A stretch of DNA of 64,000 nt, taken from assembly GCA_030374805.1 (NCBI GenBank), contig JARGSG010000043.1, positions 124,001 to 188,000 on the forward strand. The letters are read 5' to 3'. Positions within the stretch are counted from its first letter, which is position 1. The number at the start of each line of letters is the position of its first letter. The notes beneath the pieces were generated by a model. The model saw only the letters and a program-made list of their open reading frames with translations. It had not been told where the DNA came from and did not search any database. Shown here one piece after another: positions 30,254-39,874 of the stretch. The translations under genes and the position numbers were made by a program. The stretch is from Gracilaria gracilis. Taxonomy: Eukaryota > Rhodophyta > Florideophyceae > Gracilariales > Gracilariaceae.

Positions 30254-30618
30254 TGGAACAAGTGAGGTTGCTCCGAACGGAGACACGACGGCAAGAATTA
30301 ACGCCCCAGCATTATTAAACCTTTTTTCTGATTCATGCTCGCGCCACGTGTACGCGCTGGCTCAGCGTCCGGCTCATCCACAGCCGCTCCGCGCGCGATG
30401 AGCACGCACATGCACGGCCAGCGCAAGCGCAACCTGACAGCGAGGGACGACAGCCACCGCCAAACAGCAAGCGCGAGCGAGCTGCTGATGTCTGCTCAGA
30501 TCATGTCAACGCTCTTTCCCTCCGCGCCCGCGTCCCCGTCTGTCCCGGCGCACGACATGAACGTCGCAGCGTCGCGTCTCCCATAATCTTCCTCTCCCAC
30601 CACCCAGAAGTCCCCGCC
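30254..30618. other. Upstream region of the permease gene
   Basis: 365 bp, GC-rich. An 83-codon ORF (30335-30586) lies wholly in the probable 5' leader of the permease and has low-complexity text; I do not call it a gene. Confidence 0.4.
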
Positions 30619-32313
30619 ATGACTGCGTCCAAATACTTCTCCGCCGCGCTGCGAAGGAAGCGCCCCGCACATCGCGTCCACCCGCTTCCGTCCGCCCCGC
30701 CTTCAGAGAAGTCTCTTCATCTGCATGATCTCGTTCTGTTTGGAATTGGCGGTGCGCTTGGCAGCGGTCTCTTCCTGCTCACTGGACGTGCTGCGCGCAA
30801 TTTGGCCGGACCGGGTGTCACCATTTCCTTTGCTATTGCCGCTGTGGCCTGCTTGTTCTCCGCCTTGTCGTATGCAGAGATGTCGTCGCGATTGCCGAAC
30901 AGTGGCGGTGCATATTCGTTTTCGTACGTCGGCCTTGGCGAGCTTCCGGCCTTTCTGGTAGGTATGTGTCTCACCCTGGAGTATGGCGTCAGTGCTGCCG
31001 CCATTGCTCGTTCGTGGGCTTCATATCTCTCCGATGCTCTCCCTATTCTACCAGCCTGGGCTACTGGAGTCAACTCTCATTTCTCCCTTCTCGCCTTTCT
31101 GTTAGTGGGCTGTATAACGTTGTTGCTCGCAGTAGGACTCAAGGAGGCCAAGTGGGTTATAAATGCCTCCACCGTGCTGTATGCCATCGTCGTGCTCATT
31201 ATTGTTTCTTTCGGTGCTCAGAAGGTCGACACGCGTAACTGGGATCCGTTTCTTCCGTTTGGTTTTAAGGGCGTCATCACCGCATCAAGTGCCATATTCT
31301 TTGCATACGTGGGTTTTGACGAGGTTGCTACTGTCGCGGAAGAAGCCATTGATGCTTCTAAGACAGTCCCACTCGCTATTATCTTATCAATGGTTGCAGT
31401 TACCGCCATGTATATTGCTTCGTCACTTGTACTCACAGGACTTGTCAACTACTCAGAGCTCGATATGGATGCTCCATTCTCCGTCGCATTCCGTGCCGTT
31501 CGCTTACCTTTTATTGCGCGTCTCGTTGCCATCGGTACGGCTTTGGGAATGATGAATACAGCCACGGTCAGTATGGCTGCGCAACCGCGAATTTTCTTGT
31601 CCATGGGACGCGACGGACTTCTGCCACGCTCATTCGCGCATAGCACTCGATTGGGTACTCTGCTTTGTGGTTCTATTGTCGCTGTGCTTGCGTTAGTTTT
31701 CGAAACTCAGGCGCTTGCTGATGTTGTATCGGGAGGAACGCTTTTGGCATTTTTGGCCACAAATCTAACTTTGTTGCTCACGAGAAGCAGATTACATTCC
31801 TCAAACTCAAGCACGCCCACGCTTATATATGGGTTTGTGTTGGGAAGCGCCATCTGCGGTTTGTGTACCAAGTTGGTTGTTGCAAAGGTTTTGCCATCTT
31901 GGATCATGTTTATCGTCCCGGTTCCGGCATGCATCATACCGGGTGTTATGCTAATCAAGTCAGAATTTGAAGGAGGGGAACAAGTCGAAGGATCTCCGCC
32001 ATCATTCCTTTGCCCCTTGGTCCCACTTGTACCGTTGCTTGGTTCCTTCACAACATGCTTTTTGTTGTTTCAGCTGTCACGAAAAGCACTCACGGCACTG
32101 TGCTCCTGGCTCATGCTCTCCCTAGTCGCTTACTTTGCTTACGGCGCTCGCAATTCGGTTATTGGAACTGAGTACTTGACGTTAAATGATCCTTCTGGGA
32201 ATGACTCATACAATTCGTTTGATGATTTTGCCATGGAAGCAAACTCAATCGCTAGTGACTCTCAGTCTGACGATGGTCCTACTCCCTTACCTCGAGAAAT
32301 AGAGCAGCCTTAA
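30619..32313 (+). CDS. Amino acid permease, cationic amino acid transporter (SLC7/APC) type
   Basis: 564 residues with about 12-14 membrane helices. Family text of the APC superfamily is clear: helix 1 LVLFGIGGALGSGLFLLTG with the unwound GxG substrate site, FSALSYAEMSSRLPNSGGAYSFSYVGLGE (loop and helix 3), FFAYVGFDEVATVAEEAIDASKTVPLAI (helix 6 and following), and MAAQPRIFLSMGRDGLLP. This arrangement is that of plant CAT and animal CAT/LAT-type carriers, which move cationic or neutral amino acids across the plasma or vacuolar membrane. The 36-residue N-tail is basic and the C-tail Asp/Ser-rich. Single exon. Substrate cannot be told from sequence. Confidence 0.9.
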   Translation: MTASKYFSAALRRKRPAHRVHPLPSAPPSEKSLHLHDLVLFGIGGALGSGLFLLTGRAARNLAGPGVTISFAIAAVACLFSALSYAEMSSRLPNSGGAYSFSYVGLGELPAFLVGMCLTLEYGVSAAAIARSWASYLSDALPILPAWATGVNSHFSLLAFLLVGCITLLLAVGLKEAKWVINASTVLYAIVVLIIVSFGAQKVDTRNWDPFLPFGFKGVITASSAIFFAYVGFDEVATVAEEAIDASKTVPLAIILSMVAVTAMYIASSLVLTGLVNYSELDMDAPFSVAFRAVRLPFIARLVAIGTALGMMNTATVSMAAQPRIFLSMGRDGLLPRSFAHSTRLGTLLCGSIVAVLALVFETQALADVVSGGTLLAFLATNLTLLLTRSRLHSSNSSTPTLIYGFVLGSAICGLCTKLVVAKVLPSWIMFIVPVPACIIPGVMLIKSEFEGGEQVEGSPPSFLCPLVPLVPLLGSFTTCFLLFQLSRKALTALCSWLMLSLVAYFAYGARNSVIGTEYLTLNDPSGNDSYNSFDDFAMEANSIASDSQSDDGPTPLPREIEQP

Positions 32314-32784
32314 TCTAGCCCCCTGGACAACCGGGTTTCAGTCAAAAGTATGAATCCTTCCTCACCTGAAACTATAGACTACCAACACGATGTATAACTG
32401 CGTTCTTGTATTCGCTCGTCGCATTTGCTATATTTCTTTGCCTTGACGGCACGCTTGATTTTATTTTGCAGTACTCTACAGCGACAGAGTTCGGTGTTCA
32501 ACTTCTTTTAAAGAGATCTAAACTATTGAGCCTCTGCGTTTGCGAGGTATAGCTGTATAGCATAGGCATCTCATTTGAATCACCGTAATCTTATTCTTAT
32601 GAATGTATGTCTTCCACAAGGCATGGCTCGGATATCTTCCACATCTATATAAAATATCGTGGCGCCAAATGGAAACCACATTAGTGGGCTATGCTTAGTG
32701 AGCTTGAAGAAAAAAAACGTGAAGCCCCAGACGTGTGTCCTGTGTCAAGGTTAACCACTTTAAACCCTCATTTATCAAATGATC
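32314..32784. other. Convergent intergenic region
   Basis: 471 bp between the 3' ends of the permease and prefoldin genes. No gene seen. Confidence 0.45.
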
Positions 32785-33165
32785 TCAGCGGCTTTTACCT
32801 GCTTTCGCTCGAGCCGCCTCGATCTGGTCAGCAAGTTCATCAATACGATTCTCATTTTCCCTCAGCTTGCTCAGAAATTGATTTCGGAGTTGCTTTCGAT
32901 CTTGGTCTTTCTTCAATGACTCAGAGTTGCTGTGGACAAAGTCAGATTTCAATTTCTCCTTTTGCCGAAGCACGAACATTTTGCCGACACCGACATATGT
33001 CTTCATGCCTTCGGGCATCTTGTCGATTTCTTTGACTGTTATGTCAAGAATGGCGCGTTCTTTTTCGGCGGAACTGATTTGTGATGTCAGCTGAACCACG
33101 TGACGACGCAGCTCAGCTTGGCATTCCTGTAGCTCCCAAAGTTGATCCAGCTCTTGTTTTGACAT
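32785..33165 (-). CDS. PFDN1: Prefoldin subunit 1 (beta-type)
   Basis: 126 residues from the ATG at 33165; the frame extends upstream only to a GTG. Prefoldin is a hexameric chaperone that delivers unfolded actin and tubulin to the CCT chaperonin. The sequence is two long coiled-coil helices (ELDQLWELQECQAELRRHV; LRENENRIDELADQIEAA) joined by beta strands. The hairpin text MKTYVGVGKMFVLRQKEKL is the prefoldin-1 signature (YxGVGxMFxL). The length fits the family (about 120-130). Convergent with the permease. Confidence 0.9.
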   Translation of the reverse strand: MSKQELDQLWELQECQAELRRHVVQLTSQISSAEKERAILDITVKEIDKMPEGMKTYVGVGKMFVLRQKEKLKSDFVHSNSESLKKDQDRKQLRNQFLSKLRENENRIDELADQIEAARAKAGKSR

Positions 33166-33828
33166 TTTGAGGGTGGAGTGTGAAGAAGATTGGCAAGAAG
33201 CGGTTTCGCGTTTGTCGGACACTTCAAGATCTAAGCGAGGACGTTCCGAGGAACAAGCGATGTTTGCAATCGACTTACGAAGTAGTTCACAAAAATACTA
33301 TGTGAGCCGAGGGGTGCTCGACGGAGTTATTTGCGGGTCTTGCGGCAAGATTCTTGCATCCCTGCATTTGCAAAGGCTTTGCAAAAATCAATTCGAATCA
33401 TCCGTTTGTAGTACCGTTGGTACCGACGGTACCTTCACCCTTGGGTACAAACTTTGTACTCAATTCGTACCCAGGTTTTTGTTGTCTTCGGAACTTCCGA
33501 ATCGGAAGCCCGTTAGTGGTAAATACATTGATTATGGACCATCAGGTCAAGAAAGCAACATATGTCGCGCACGCAAACTGAAGAAAGCTGCTGATATGCG
33601 TATCGCACCGTGCAACAGGAACAGGCGAAAAACTACTTAAGAACGTCCGGTGCAAGACTCCTACAATTCTCTGGCTCGCTGTTCACCATTTACATACGGC
33701 CATTTGCTTAGTTCACGACGTCCGTTCATTTACTAAGGATTGCCAAATTGTCCTTTTGAAGGATCCTTGTGTTCTGATGGGCCAATGCTTTACCTCCCAA
33801 AGGTTCTTTATGCGTTTCAAATGTACAC
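33166..33828. other. Intergenic region upstream of prefoldin
   Basis: No gene. Strong cluster of the recurring palindromic words at 33411-33475: GTACCGTTGGTACCGACGG, TACCTTCACCCTTGGGTACA and TTCGTACCCAGG, about 250 bp upstream of the prefoldin start. Confidence 0.5.
33412..33422 (+). repeat. TACCGTTGGTA motif, copy 1
   Basis: Exact 11-mer; overlaps a variant TACCGACGGTA at 33421-33431 and is followed by ACCTTC. Confidence 0.85.
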
Positions 33829-35826
33829 TTAGCCAACTGGTGTGTCTAAAATGGCTGAACACTTAAACAGGGCTGGTCCGTCAAGACTTTCAACTTCGTT
33901 CATCGTTAACAATCCATCTCCCATTCGTCTTTCTACCTTGAAATAATTGAAACCGCTTTTCGGAAGCCAGTAGAGACTGTGCTCGGTCAGAAAGAAGAAC
34001 TTGTCCTTCCACAAATCCCCTCTCAAAGGAGCAGTCAAGGTAACTCCTTCTCGTTTCTTGCAGGTTCTCGGAATGTAAGAAGACGCTGGCGAGTTCTCCT
34101 GCACTGCGATTTTTCCAGACATCAAATTCCAGAAGACGAAATCGAACACGTCCTTACCGTACGTCATTGAGAGAGCTTCGTTGACAAACACATAATCATC
34201 TTTGTATAGATCCTTACCCAAAACTTTCCATAGATTAAATCCCAACCCGTTGTCCATTACTGTCAGCATTACCACTCCCTTGAGCACTTTCTTTACGTTT
34301 CTCGTCAACTTCTTGAAGGACAGCACGGCTCCTTCTTTGCTTATAGCGATTTTAATATCCTGTCCCTTGTCGTTGAACGTCATTCCGTTTGAATCAACCA
34401 CATTAATATACCTCAATCGCGGCCTTCCAGTGCAGAAAATGTTGTGATTTGTACAAAACTGTGGCTTTCTCATCATCGGCACCCCTGGCGAAGCTTCTTC
34501 GGAAAATGATACCCATTCTAGTCTTTCTTTTCCAAAAGGTATCCGGGCCGGTTTCAACTCTTCGATACTCATGCCTCCGAGATAACGGACACCTGCACCA
34601 TCCATGAATCGAATCGCTCGTTTGATCTCAGTGTGAACGGGAAGCTTATGGGTCGGCACACTTTGTACTTTATCACTGTTCCATTTGTTGAAGCAAAGCC
34701 AGTTTAAGCACGCCTCTGCGCCATGTGCTTCTGTGAGCCTTGCACATATAGTCTCAATGGCCTCTTCACTTGCAACCTGCGTTTCCAGACTTTCAGCAAG
34801 GGTTTCGCATATCTTGTCCTCTGAGTGTACTGCCAACAAGAAGATATTATATGTTCTAGAAACCATATACATGGCCTTCGCGAAACTTGAGGGGTTTTTG
34901 CCAGAGACCCTTAGTCGACGGTCCCAACGATTGTGACTAATGTGAACTCCAGCGTATGATTCTGACAAACAATTGCGCTCTTCGTTCCCCGACATTGATG
35001 CTAGAATGTCTTCGAGTCTTTGGCAGACGCAAAACACTGCGCGGCAATACATATCAAATCTTTCCTCATCAGATACTCTGTCGTCATTTCCGCATGGACA
35101 AGGCAAGAACTTCGAAATAGACCATGCTAATCTGAAAACGATCGTTGCGACAATGTCTTTGTCAGGATCAACAGTTGGTTCCGCGGGGCGAGTTATGCCG
35201 CAACTGCACGAACTAGACAAACCTAATGGGCTATTGATGATTGCGCTTAGGTCAAAATAGCGCCAGGCTTCTCCTTGAACCAAATCCAAGTCCGTTATCT
35301 TTCTTCCGTTAAAACCTTGGACAACAAATGGCCGATTCAACGACAGACAAGTACATGCTATATTAAAGATAGATGAATCCTTCAGCTCAACCGGGCATTG
35401 GATGAATTGCTTTTTTCGAGTCAAAAGCCGCACCCTGTGGAGATCATCGTCTGCAGACTGGCACATCCAGAGTGCAATTCGTTCCTTGGATGACACAAGA
35501 CTGCTGAAGTAGTTCTTGTGATCCTCTTGAAGTCTTTGGAACTCTGCGGCACCATGTGAGTACCATGTTTGGTGGTCCTGAGACGGAGCCCGATCAGCTG
35601 GAGAAATCCATTTTCTTAGTTTCCTCAAAATGCCATTCACAGTACGTGACCCAATATGAGAACAATCTTCCCCTTCAAGAGGAAAAAGACCATCGCTACT
35701 TCGGGACGAACGAGTACGCTGTCGAGGCTTAGAATCATTTTGAGTAGATCGTCGAGAAATCTGGAAAGAAGCACCTCCCAAGCCCAGCGAACACACAATT
35801 CCCACAGTGACTAGGGTTATTTCCAT
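33829..35826 (-). CDS. Hypothetical 665-residue protein with N-terminal hydrophobic segment
   Basis: A long intronless frame with balanced composition, so very likely a real gene, but I recognise no family over most of it. Residues 1-22 (MEITLVTVGIVCSLGLGGAS) are hydrophobic, a signal peptide or anchor, followed by an Arg/Ser-rich linker. The middle has several Cys pairs (SSSCSCGITRP; LPCPCGND) that might bind metal. The last 110 residues (LRGDLWKDKFFFLTEHSLYW, then KVERRM) have the spacing of a PH-like fold: a strand, a basic turn, W, then FFFLTEHSLYW. That similarity is weak and only a suggestion. The start lies beside a second short ORF in another frame; neither has a TATA box I can see. 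Confidence 0.65.
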   Translation of the reverse strand: MEITLVTVGIVCSLGLGGASFQISRRSTQNDSKPRQRTRSSRSSDGLFPLEGEDCSHIGSRTVNGILRKLRKWISPADRAPSQDHQTWYSHGAAEFQRLQEDHKNYFSSLVSSKERIALWMCQSADDDLHRVRLLTRKKQFIQCPVELKDSSIFNIACTCLSLNRPFVVQGFNGRKITDLDLVQGEAWRYFDLSAIINSPLGLSSSCSCGITRPAEPTVDPDKDIVATIVFRLAWSISKFLPCPCGNDDRVSDEERFDMYCRAVFCVCQRLEDILASMSGNEERNCLSESYAGVHISHNRWDRRLRVSGKNPSSFAKAMYMVSRTYNIFLLAVHSEDKICETLAESLETQVASEEAIETICARLTEAHGAEACLNWLCFNKWNSDKVQSVPTHKLPVHTEIKRAIRFMDGAGVRYLGGMSIEELKPARIPFGKERLEWVSFSEEASPGVPMMRKPQFCTNHNIFCTGRPRLRYINVVDSNGMTFNDKGQDIKIAISKEGAVLSFKKLTRNVKKVLKGVVMLTVMDNGLGFNLWKVLGKDLYKDDYVFVNEALSMTYGKDVFDFVFWNLMSGKIAVQENSPASSYIPRTCKKREGVTLTAPLRGDLWKDKFFFLTEHSLYWLPKSGFNYFKVERRMGDGLLTMNEVESLDGPALFKCSAILDTPVG

Positions 35827-36564
35827 TGCTTCTCATGAGTATCTGTAGGGTTAGGAATGGGAAGTAAACTGGTGCGCAGCCTTGAGCTCTTCGTTTCGGC
35901 ATGAACCATGCCTTCTTTCGGAAACGAACGGAAGGACCGCTCCATGATACAATTCTGTCTACATGTGGACATAGGCGCTCTGAACAGGGTATATTGAGTG
36001 CCTTGGACTGCGTGCTCACAACGGGCATGACATGACCACATGGCTCGAACTTGAAAAGATGATTACCTTCGCTTGCGAAATGCACTGTCGATGGCCCAAC
36101 CTGGGGACCAGAGCCAGGGTTCGGTCGTTGGCATGAATTCATGTTACTGATTGCGTGCGAGTGTCGTTGTTTAGTTTGGCCATGAACCAGAGGCTCACTG
36201 CAGGGCATTTATCCAAGGCGCAATTCAAGCAGCGGCGGCATTCTCACGCGATCTGGTGCTCATTTGGAGCCTAATGTAGAGTGTTGCAGCTCTAATGCCA
36301 ACGTTGGAATCAGGCTTTGACGATAGGATAATTCGCCATAATAGTAAGGGAAGATATTATAGGTCTCATCGACCACAAATAACAACGAAAAGTCCCTTTA
36401 TCTTGGTAGTGGCGCAGCTCCTAGACACATCACTTCGCGAGTTCTCGCAACCAAACCACATCGGGAGACGACGTTTGTTCACTACGTTTTCATCGCCATC
36501 GCTCTTGCACGTGAGGAAACAGAACCCGACCTGGAGACGTTCAAAATTTTGGCTGCCGTTATTG
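35827..36564. other. Upstream region of the 665-residue protein gene
   Basis: Holds a 157-codon minus-strand ORF starting with ATG at 36208 and overlapping the next gene in another frame. It contains KFEPCGHVMP and a second Cys/His group (CSERLCPHVDRIV) that faintly recalls a RING-like CGH-CP pattern, but there is no full domain. It could be an upstream exon, a remnant or chance. Confidence 0.35.
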
Positions 36565-36745
36565 AGACGAAACGCTTCTGCGATCGAAATACTTTCTTTG
36601 TACCATATTATAGCCCCGTGAGTGTAGCACGGCTACTGATTTGCGGTTTGTACTACGGTGTAGAAATAAGTGCTACAGGTTGTTGGGGTTCTTAGCATAC
36701 CCCTGCGTACGAGTAATCAACGTATGCGTTTCATAAATGAGAGAG
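36565..36745 (-). repeat. Dispersed noncoding repeat, copy A (inverted)
   Basis: Reverse-complement relative of segments at 39277-39645 and 45751-46115. Shared landmarks on the minus strand: TTTATGAAACGC, GGGGTATGCTAAGAACCCCA, AGCACTTATTTCTACACCGT, ATGGTACAAAGAAAG and CGCAGAAGCGTTTCGT. Confidence 0.75.
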
Positions 36746-36764
36746 ATATATACACTACACTATG

Positions 36765-36775
36765 TACCAACGGTA
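36765..36775 (-). repeat. TACCGTTGGTA motif, copy 2
   Basis: Plus strand reads TACCAACGGTA; GTACCTTCGTA follows at 36785-36795. Confidence 0.85.
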
Positions 36776-36886
36776 AAGTTACTGTACCTTCGTATCTAGC
36801 AGGAGTTTGATGATGATGACTTTATTAAAGGCGTAACGAGGGGGCCTTGACAACACAGGCCAGTGTCGGCAGTAAGCGCCTCTGGT

Positions 36887-37743
36887 TCACAGCAGCGGCT
36901 GTGTATTGGAGAACGGTTCGCTCCAAGCGGAGCAGGATAGCGTTGATTCCAGCGATGGGTTTGTACCCCGAAGCGTGCTGGTGAACTCGGCGAGCTCACG
37001 TACGAAAGCTTTTCCGTCGTGCCCTACACCGCCGTGGATGTCAAACCCAAACGCGGAGAAGCGCACACTATTGGCTTGGAATAGTTGCTGGTACTTGGTT
37101 CGCTTTGCTTTTTCGGCTTTGGTGGCGGCGCCGCCTGCTTCTTTGGCAGCTGACACCAGGATAGGGTGTTGTCTTCGCACTAACGATCGTTACATCAATA
37201 CCAACTGGAGTCTCTGAAAGACGTGGATCGTCAATGTGGAGATCTAAACGCGATCTTTCGTTTTCGGGCAGCGAGCTTTCAGAAGGGAACTTCCACTCCC
37301 TATACGTTGTAAGGCACAAAGGAGATCGCTTCAATACGGTATATAGCACGTCTCGAAGCGCGTTGTGGCGCCGGGTTGCACCGATGCCCACAGCGCAAAC
37401 CATGGCATGGTAGCCGAACTTGTCGAGCTTGGGCACTACCGCATAAGCAGCTTGTGCGCATTGGGGGCAGTTCGAGGTTCCAGCGAACATGGTTTCTCTG
37501 AGACGAAGTTCTACCATTGTCTTCCAGATTTCGGGCGTTGTGGTTGGGTTGTAAACCGCATTTACAACGGATGTGAATGGAAGACAGGCTTCAATCGTGC
37601 TGGTTGAACGAATACGGGCGACCCGTAGACGCACGCTGCCTGCGGTAGATGTAACGTTTGGAGCTTGTTTGTCATATATGTGGTTCGTGATGGCCTCACT
37701 GTACGTATGCTGGAAATGAGGGATTGCACCACTGCTTTGTGCT
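36887..37743 (-). mobile_element. LINE fragment: 3' end with CCHC finger and restriction-like endonuclease (RLE) region
   Basis: Decayed C-terminal part of a non-LTR retrotransposon. Minus-strand text from about 37743 runs HTYSEAITNHIYDKQAPN, then LRLRETMFAGTSNCPQCAQA and the zinc-finger/His pattern FGYHAMVCAVGIGATRRHNA. The endonuclease-like block follows: LDLHIDDPRLSETPVGIDVT, then in another frame AKEAGGAATKAEKAKRTKYQ and GFDIHGGVGHDGKAFVREL. The D...DVT...K-Y order is that of PD-(D/E)XK endonucleases at the end of R2/CRE/NeSL-type elements. A frameshift between about 37140 and 37180 and a stop near 37745 make it nonfunctional. The reverse transcriptase domain is absent here. Confidence 0.7.
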
Positions 37744-38397
37744 TAGGCGGTGAGGTTACTGAATAGAAACTCGCTTGGCAGCGCGTGCTCAGTTTTGACG
37801 GCGTTTGCGATTCTAGACAATTCCCGCTGGAACGTCGAGGTTGTGTTGGAGTTTCAAAGAAGCCCCTGGAGTCCAGAGTCTAGACACTGTCCAACTTGGA
37901 CCAACTCGGTCAGTCAAGTCGACAGAGGTTCGTAACATACCCCCGCGTACGAATTATGGAGGAAGACAGAGGTGGAAGAGTAAGTTCATTTCACATGATG
38001 TGTTTGTTGCTTCCAAGATTGTCGAGAGCCGCGCACTAGTAATAACTTATATACATACACAACATTCTCGAAACGAGGGTTTATGTCGTATTTGGGGTTT
38101 GCTCCTGCGCCGTGGCACCGCCGGCGGCAGAAGACGACGCACATAAAACTGCGTGTCCTTGCGCGCCCCTTTTCCGAGTCTAGTCGAGACACAGACGCAG
38201 TTCGACCGAAGAAAACGAAACGACTTTTCCTTCGGAATCACGAGCCACGCCGTGCGACCCCGCGTACATTGCGTCCCAGCTACTCTTCGTACGACGCCTC
38301 ACGCTAGATATCTCTCTCTCGTAGCCCCTACCTTGGCGCGATCTGGATTCTTTTCTGTCTTCGTTGCGGGTTTCTTGACCACTATTCGTTTTTCAGA
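37744..38397. other. Upstream region of the zinc-finger gene with repeat fragments
   Basis: At 37926-37955 it holds an inverted piece of the dispersed repeat (AACATACCCCCGCGTACGAA). At 37984-38040 it holds TTCATTTCACATGATGTGTT and GAGAGCCGCGCACTAGTAAT, closely matching 46489-46552 upstream of SNF8. TTTTTCAG directly before the ATG could be an acceptor of a 5' UTR intron. Confidence 0.5.
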
Positions 38398-39006
38398 ATG
38401 TCGAGTTCACGTTCTGGGTATTCTCAGACTGAGATTTCCCCGGATTTAGGAGTTGGTACTGCAACCAATGAGCCCACAAAGTTTGTGTGCAAAGAACTAG
38501 GATGCGAAAAGTACGTAAGCTTCTTCTCTTTTGTGTACTAATAAGTTTTTAGTAGTATCCCTGACCTAACAGTGAAACAGATCATACAGAAACCGGTGTG
38601 AGTATATGCGATAACTCTCCAAACATCATCTCGAGTTGAGCGCATTGTGCGTTCTATGCATTCACATGCTTACATTTCTTGTGTCCAATATCTAAGCGAC
38701 TCTTCAAAAGCACGTTAATCAATCTCACGGGGGCGGTACGGAGGGAAATAGGGGAAAGCATAATTGTGGGTATGAGGGCTGCGACTCTTCATTCGCTTCG
38801 AAGCATGGTTTAGATGCCCATACAAAATCCGTGCATGTAAGTCAAGTATCGTTTGTTCTTCTACACTCAACACCAAAGCATGGGTGTTTCTAACAAGGTT
38901 TTCTGTTTTGCAGAACCACATTAAGTTTGATTGTCATTATGCGGGCTGTAGGGCTTCTTACTCGCGAGAGAGTGGTCTTTACAAGCATTTGAAGGAGAAA
39001 CACTAG
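38398..39006 (+). CDS. Small C2H2 zinc-finger protein (four exons, 17-bp microexon)
   Basis: Reconstructed from splice signals and zinc-finger spacing. Exons: 38398-38510, 38581-38597, 38697-38836, 38914-39006; introns 70, 99 and 77 bp, each GT-AG (donors GTACGTAAG, GTGAGTATA, GTAAGTCAA). The joined frame gives 120 residues. Three fingers appear: FVCKELGCEKSYRNRSTLQK + HVNQSH, then NCGYEGCDSSFASKHGLDAH + TKSVH, then FDCHYAGCRASYSRESGLYK + HLKEKH. Each has C-X4-C and the Leu-X2-His spacing. Using the 17-bp exon 2 with the CTAAG acceptor is the only combination I found that keeps the first finger intact. Probably a nucleic-acid-binding protein; target unknown. It lies in a repeat-rich zone. Confidence 0.75.
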
Positions 39007-39250
39007 CGTCTTCACGACGATGCACATCTACACCGTGCTTGGTAATCGCTCATACATTTGTGAGGGTATCATTTGAATAGTGTGCCATACACTTCTGAAC
39101 TGGATAAACTCATGCCCTTAGCGGTACAGGCACTGAAGGAGCACGTGCATGTTTGGAGTGATATGTACGGGATCTTGGCTACTCATTAAACAGCTTGAGA
39201 TGCAGTTTAGCAAAGACAACAAACCGTTCTTTCGCAGTCACCCTTGGTAT

Positions 39251-39281
<31 letters not shown>

Positions 39282-39874
39282 TGAAACGCGTACGTGAATT
39301 ACTTGTACGCGGGGGTATGCTAAGAACCCCAACAACCTATAACACTTATCTCTACACCGTAGACACACAAACCACTAATCAGTAGCAGTGCTACACTCAC
39401 GAGGCTATAATATGGTACAAAGAATGTATTAGGTGCCTAAGGTGTTTTCGACCGCAGAAGCGTTTCGTTTGCGACGATTATCGCCTTCTTCTTCACTGAA
39501 CCTCTCCATTTCAACCTCTAGAGCTCGCCGCGTAAGGTGTACACCACGACAAGGCGCTTCGCATGTACCGCTTTTGTCGCCAAAAAAACCATTGATGACG
39601 TCCTTTCCACACAACCCCTATATCGTCGGCAAGATCAGGTGAAAGAACTGGCGCGTAGACTGCGTCATCTTCCGACCCAAGCGTAGTCCATCCCAGAAAA
39701 CCCTGGAAAACCCCTGTCCAGAGGCTCCATTGAAGCTCTTCGTTCGAGGGAAAAAAATTCAGGGAAGGGCGGTTGGATCTTCTTCCGAAAACAGGCTCGG
39801 GACCGACTGTGTGCGTGCAGTTAGACGGGGGCCTCTACACGACGTTCCACCCAGGTCCCTCGGTATTCGTTCAA
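39007..39874. other. Intergenic region with dispersed repeat copy B
   Basis: No gene. Consists of a CT microsatellite (39251-39276) joined to repeat copy B, then unremarkable sequence to the 3' end of the next gene. Confidence 0.5.
39277..39645 (+). repeat. Dispersed noncoding repeat, copy B
   Basis: Starts at ATTTATGAAACGCGTACGTG after a CT run. Shares with copy C the ordered blocks GCGGGGGTATGCTAAGAACC, ACACTCACGAGGCTATAATA, ATGGTACAAAGAA, AGCGTTTCGTTTGCGACGAT, GCCTTCTTCTTCACTG, AGAGCTCGCCGCGTAAGG, ACGACAAGGCGCTTCGCATG and CGGCAAGATCAGG. No open frame spans it. Confidence 0.8.

Noticed and set aside
35827-36208. 157-codon ORF with a CGH...CPH pattern, considered as a RING protein
   Set aside because: Only two partial Cys/His groups are present, spacing does not complete a RING, and it overlaps the start of the 665-residue gene.
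39251-39276. CT-repeat considered as a regulatory GAGA-type element
   Set aside because: It directly abuts a dispersed repeat copy, and the same junction is CT-rich in copy C, so it is more simply the low-complexity end of that repeat.
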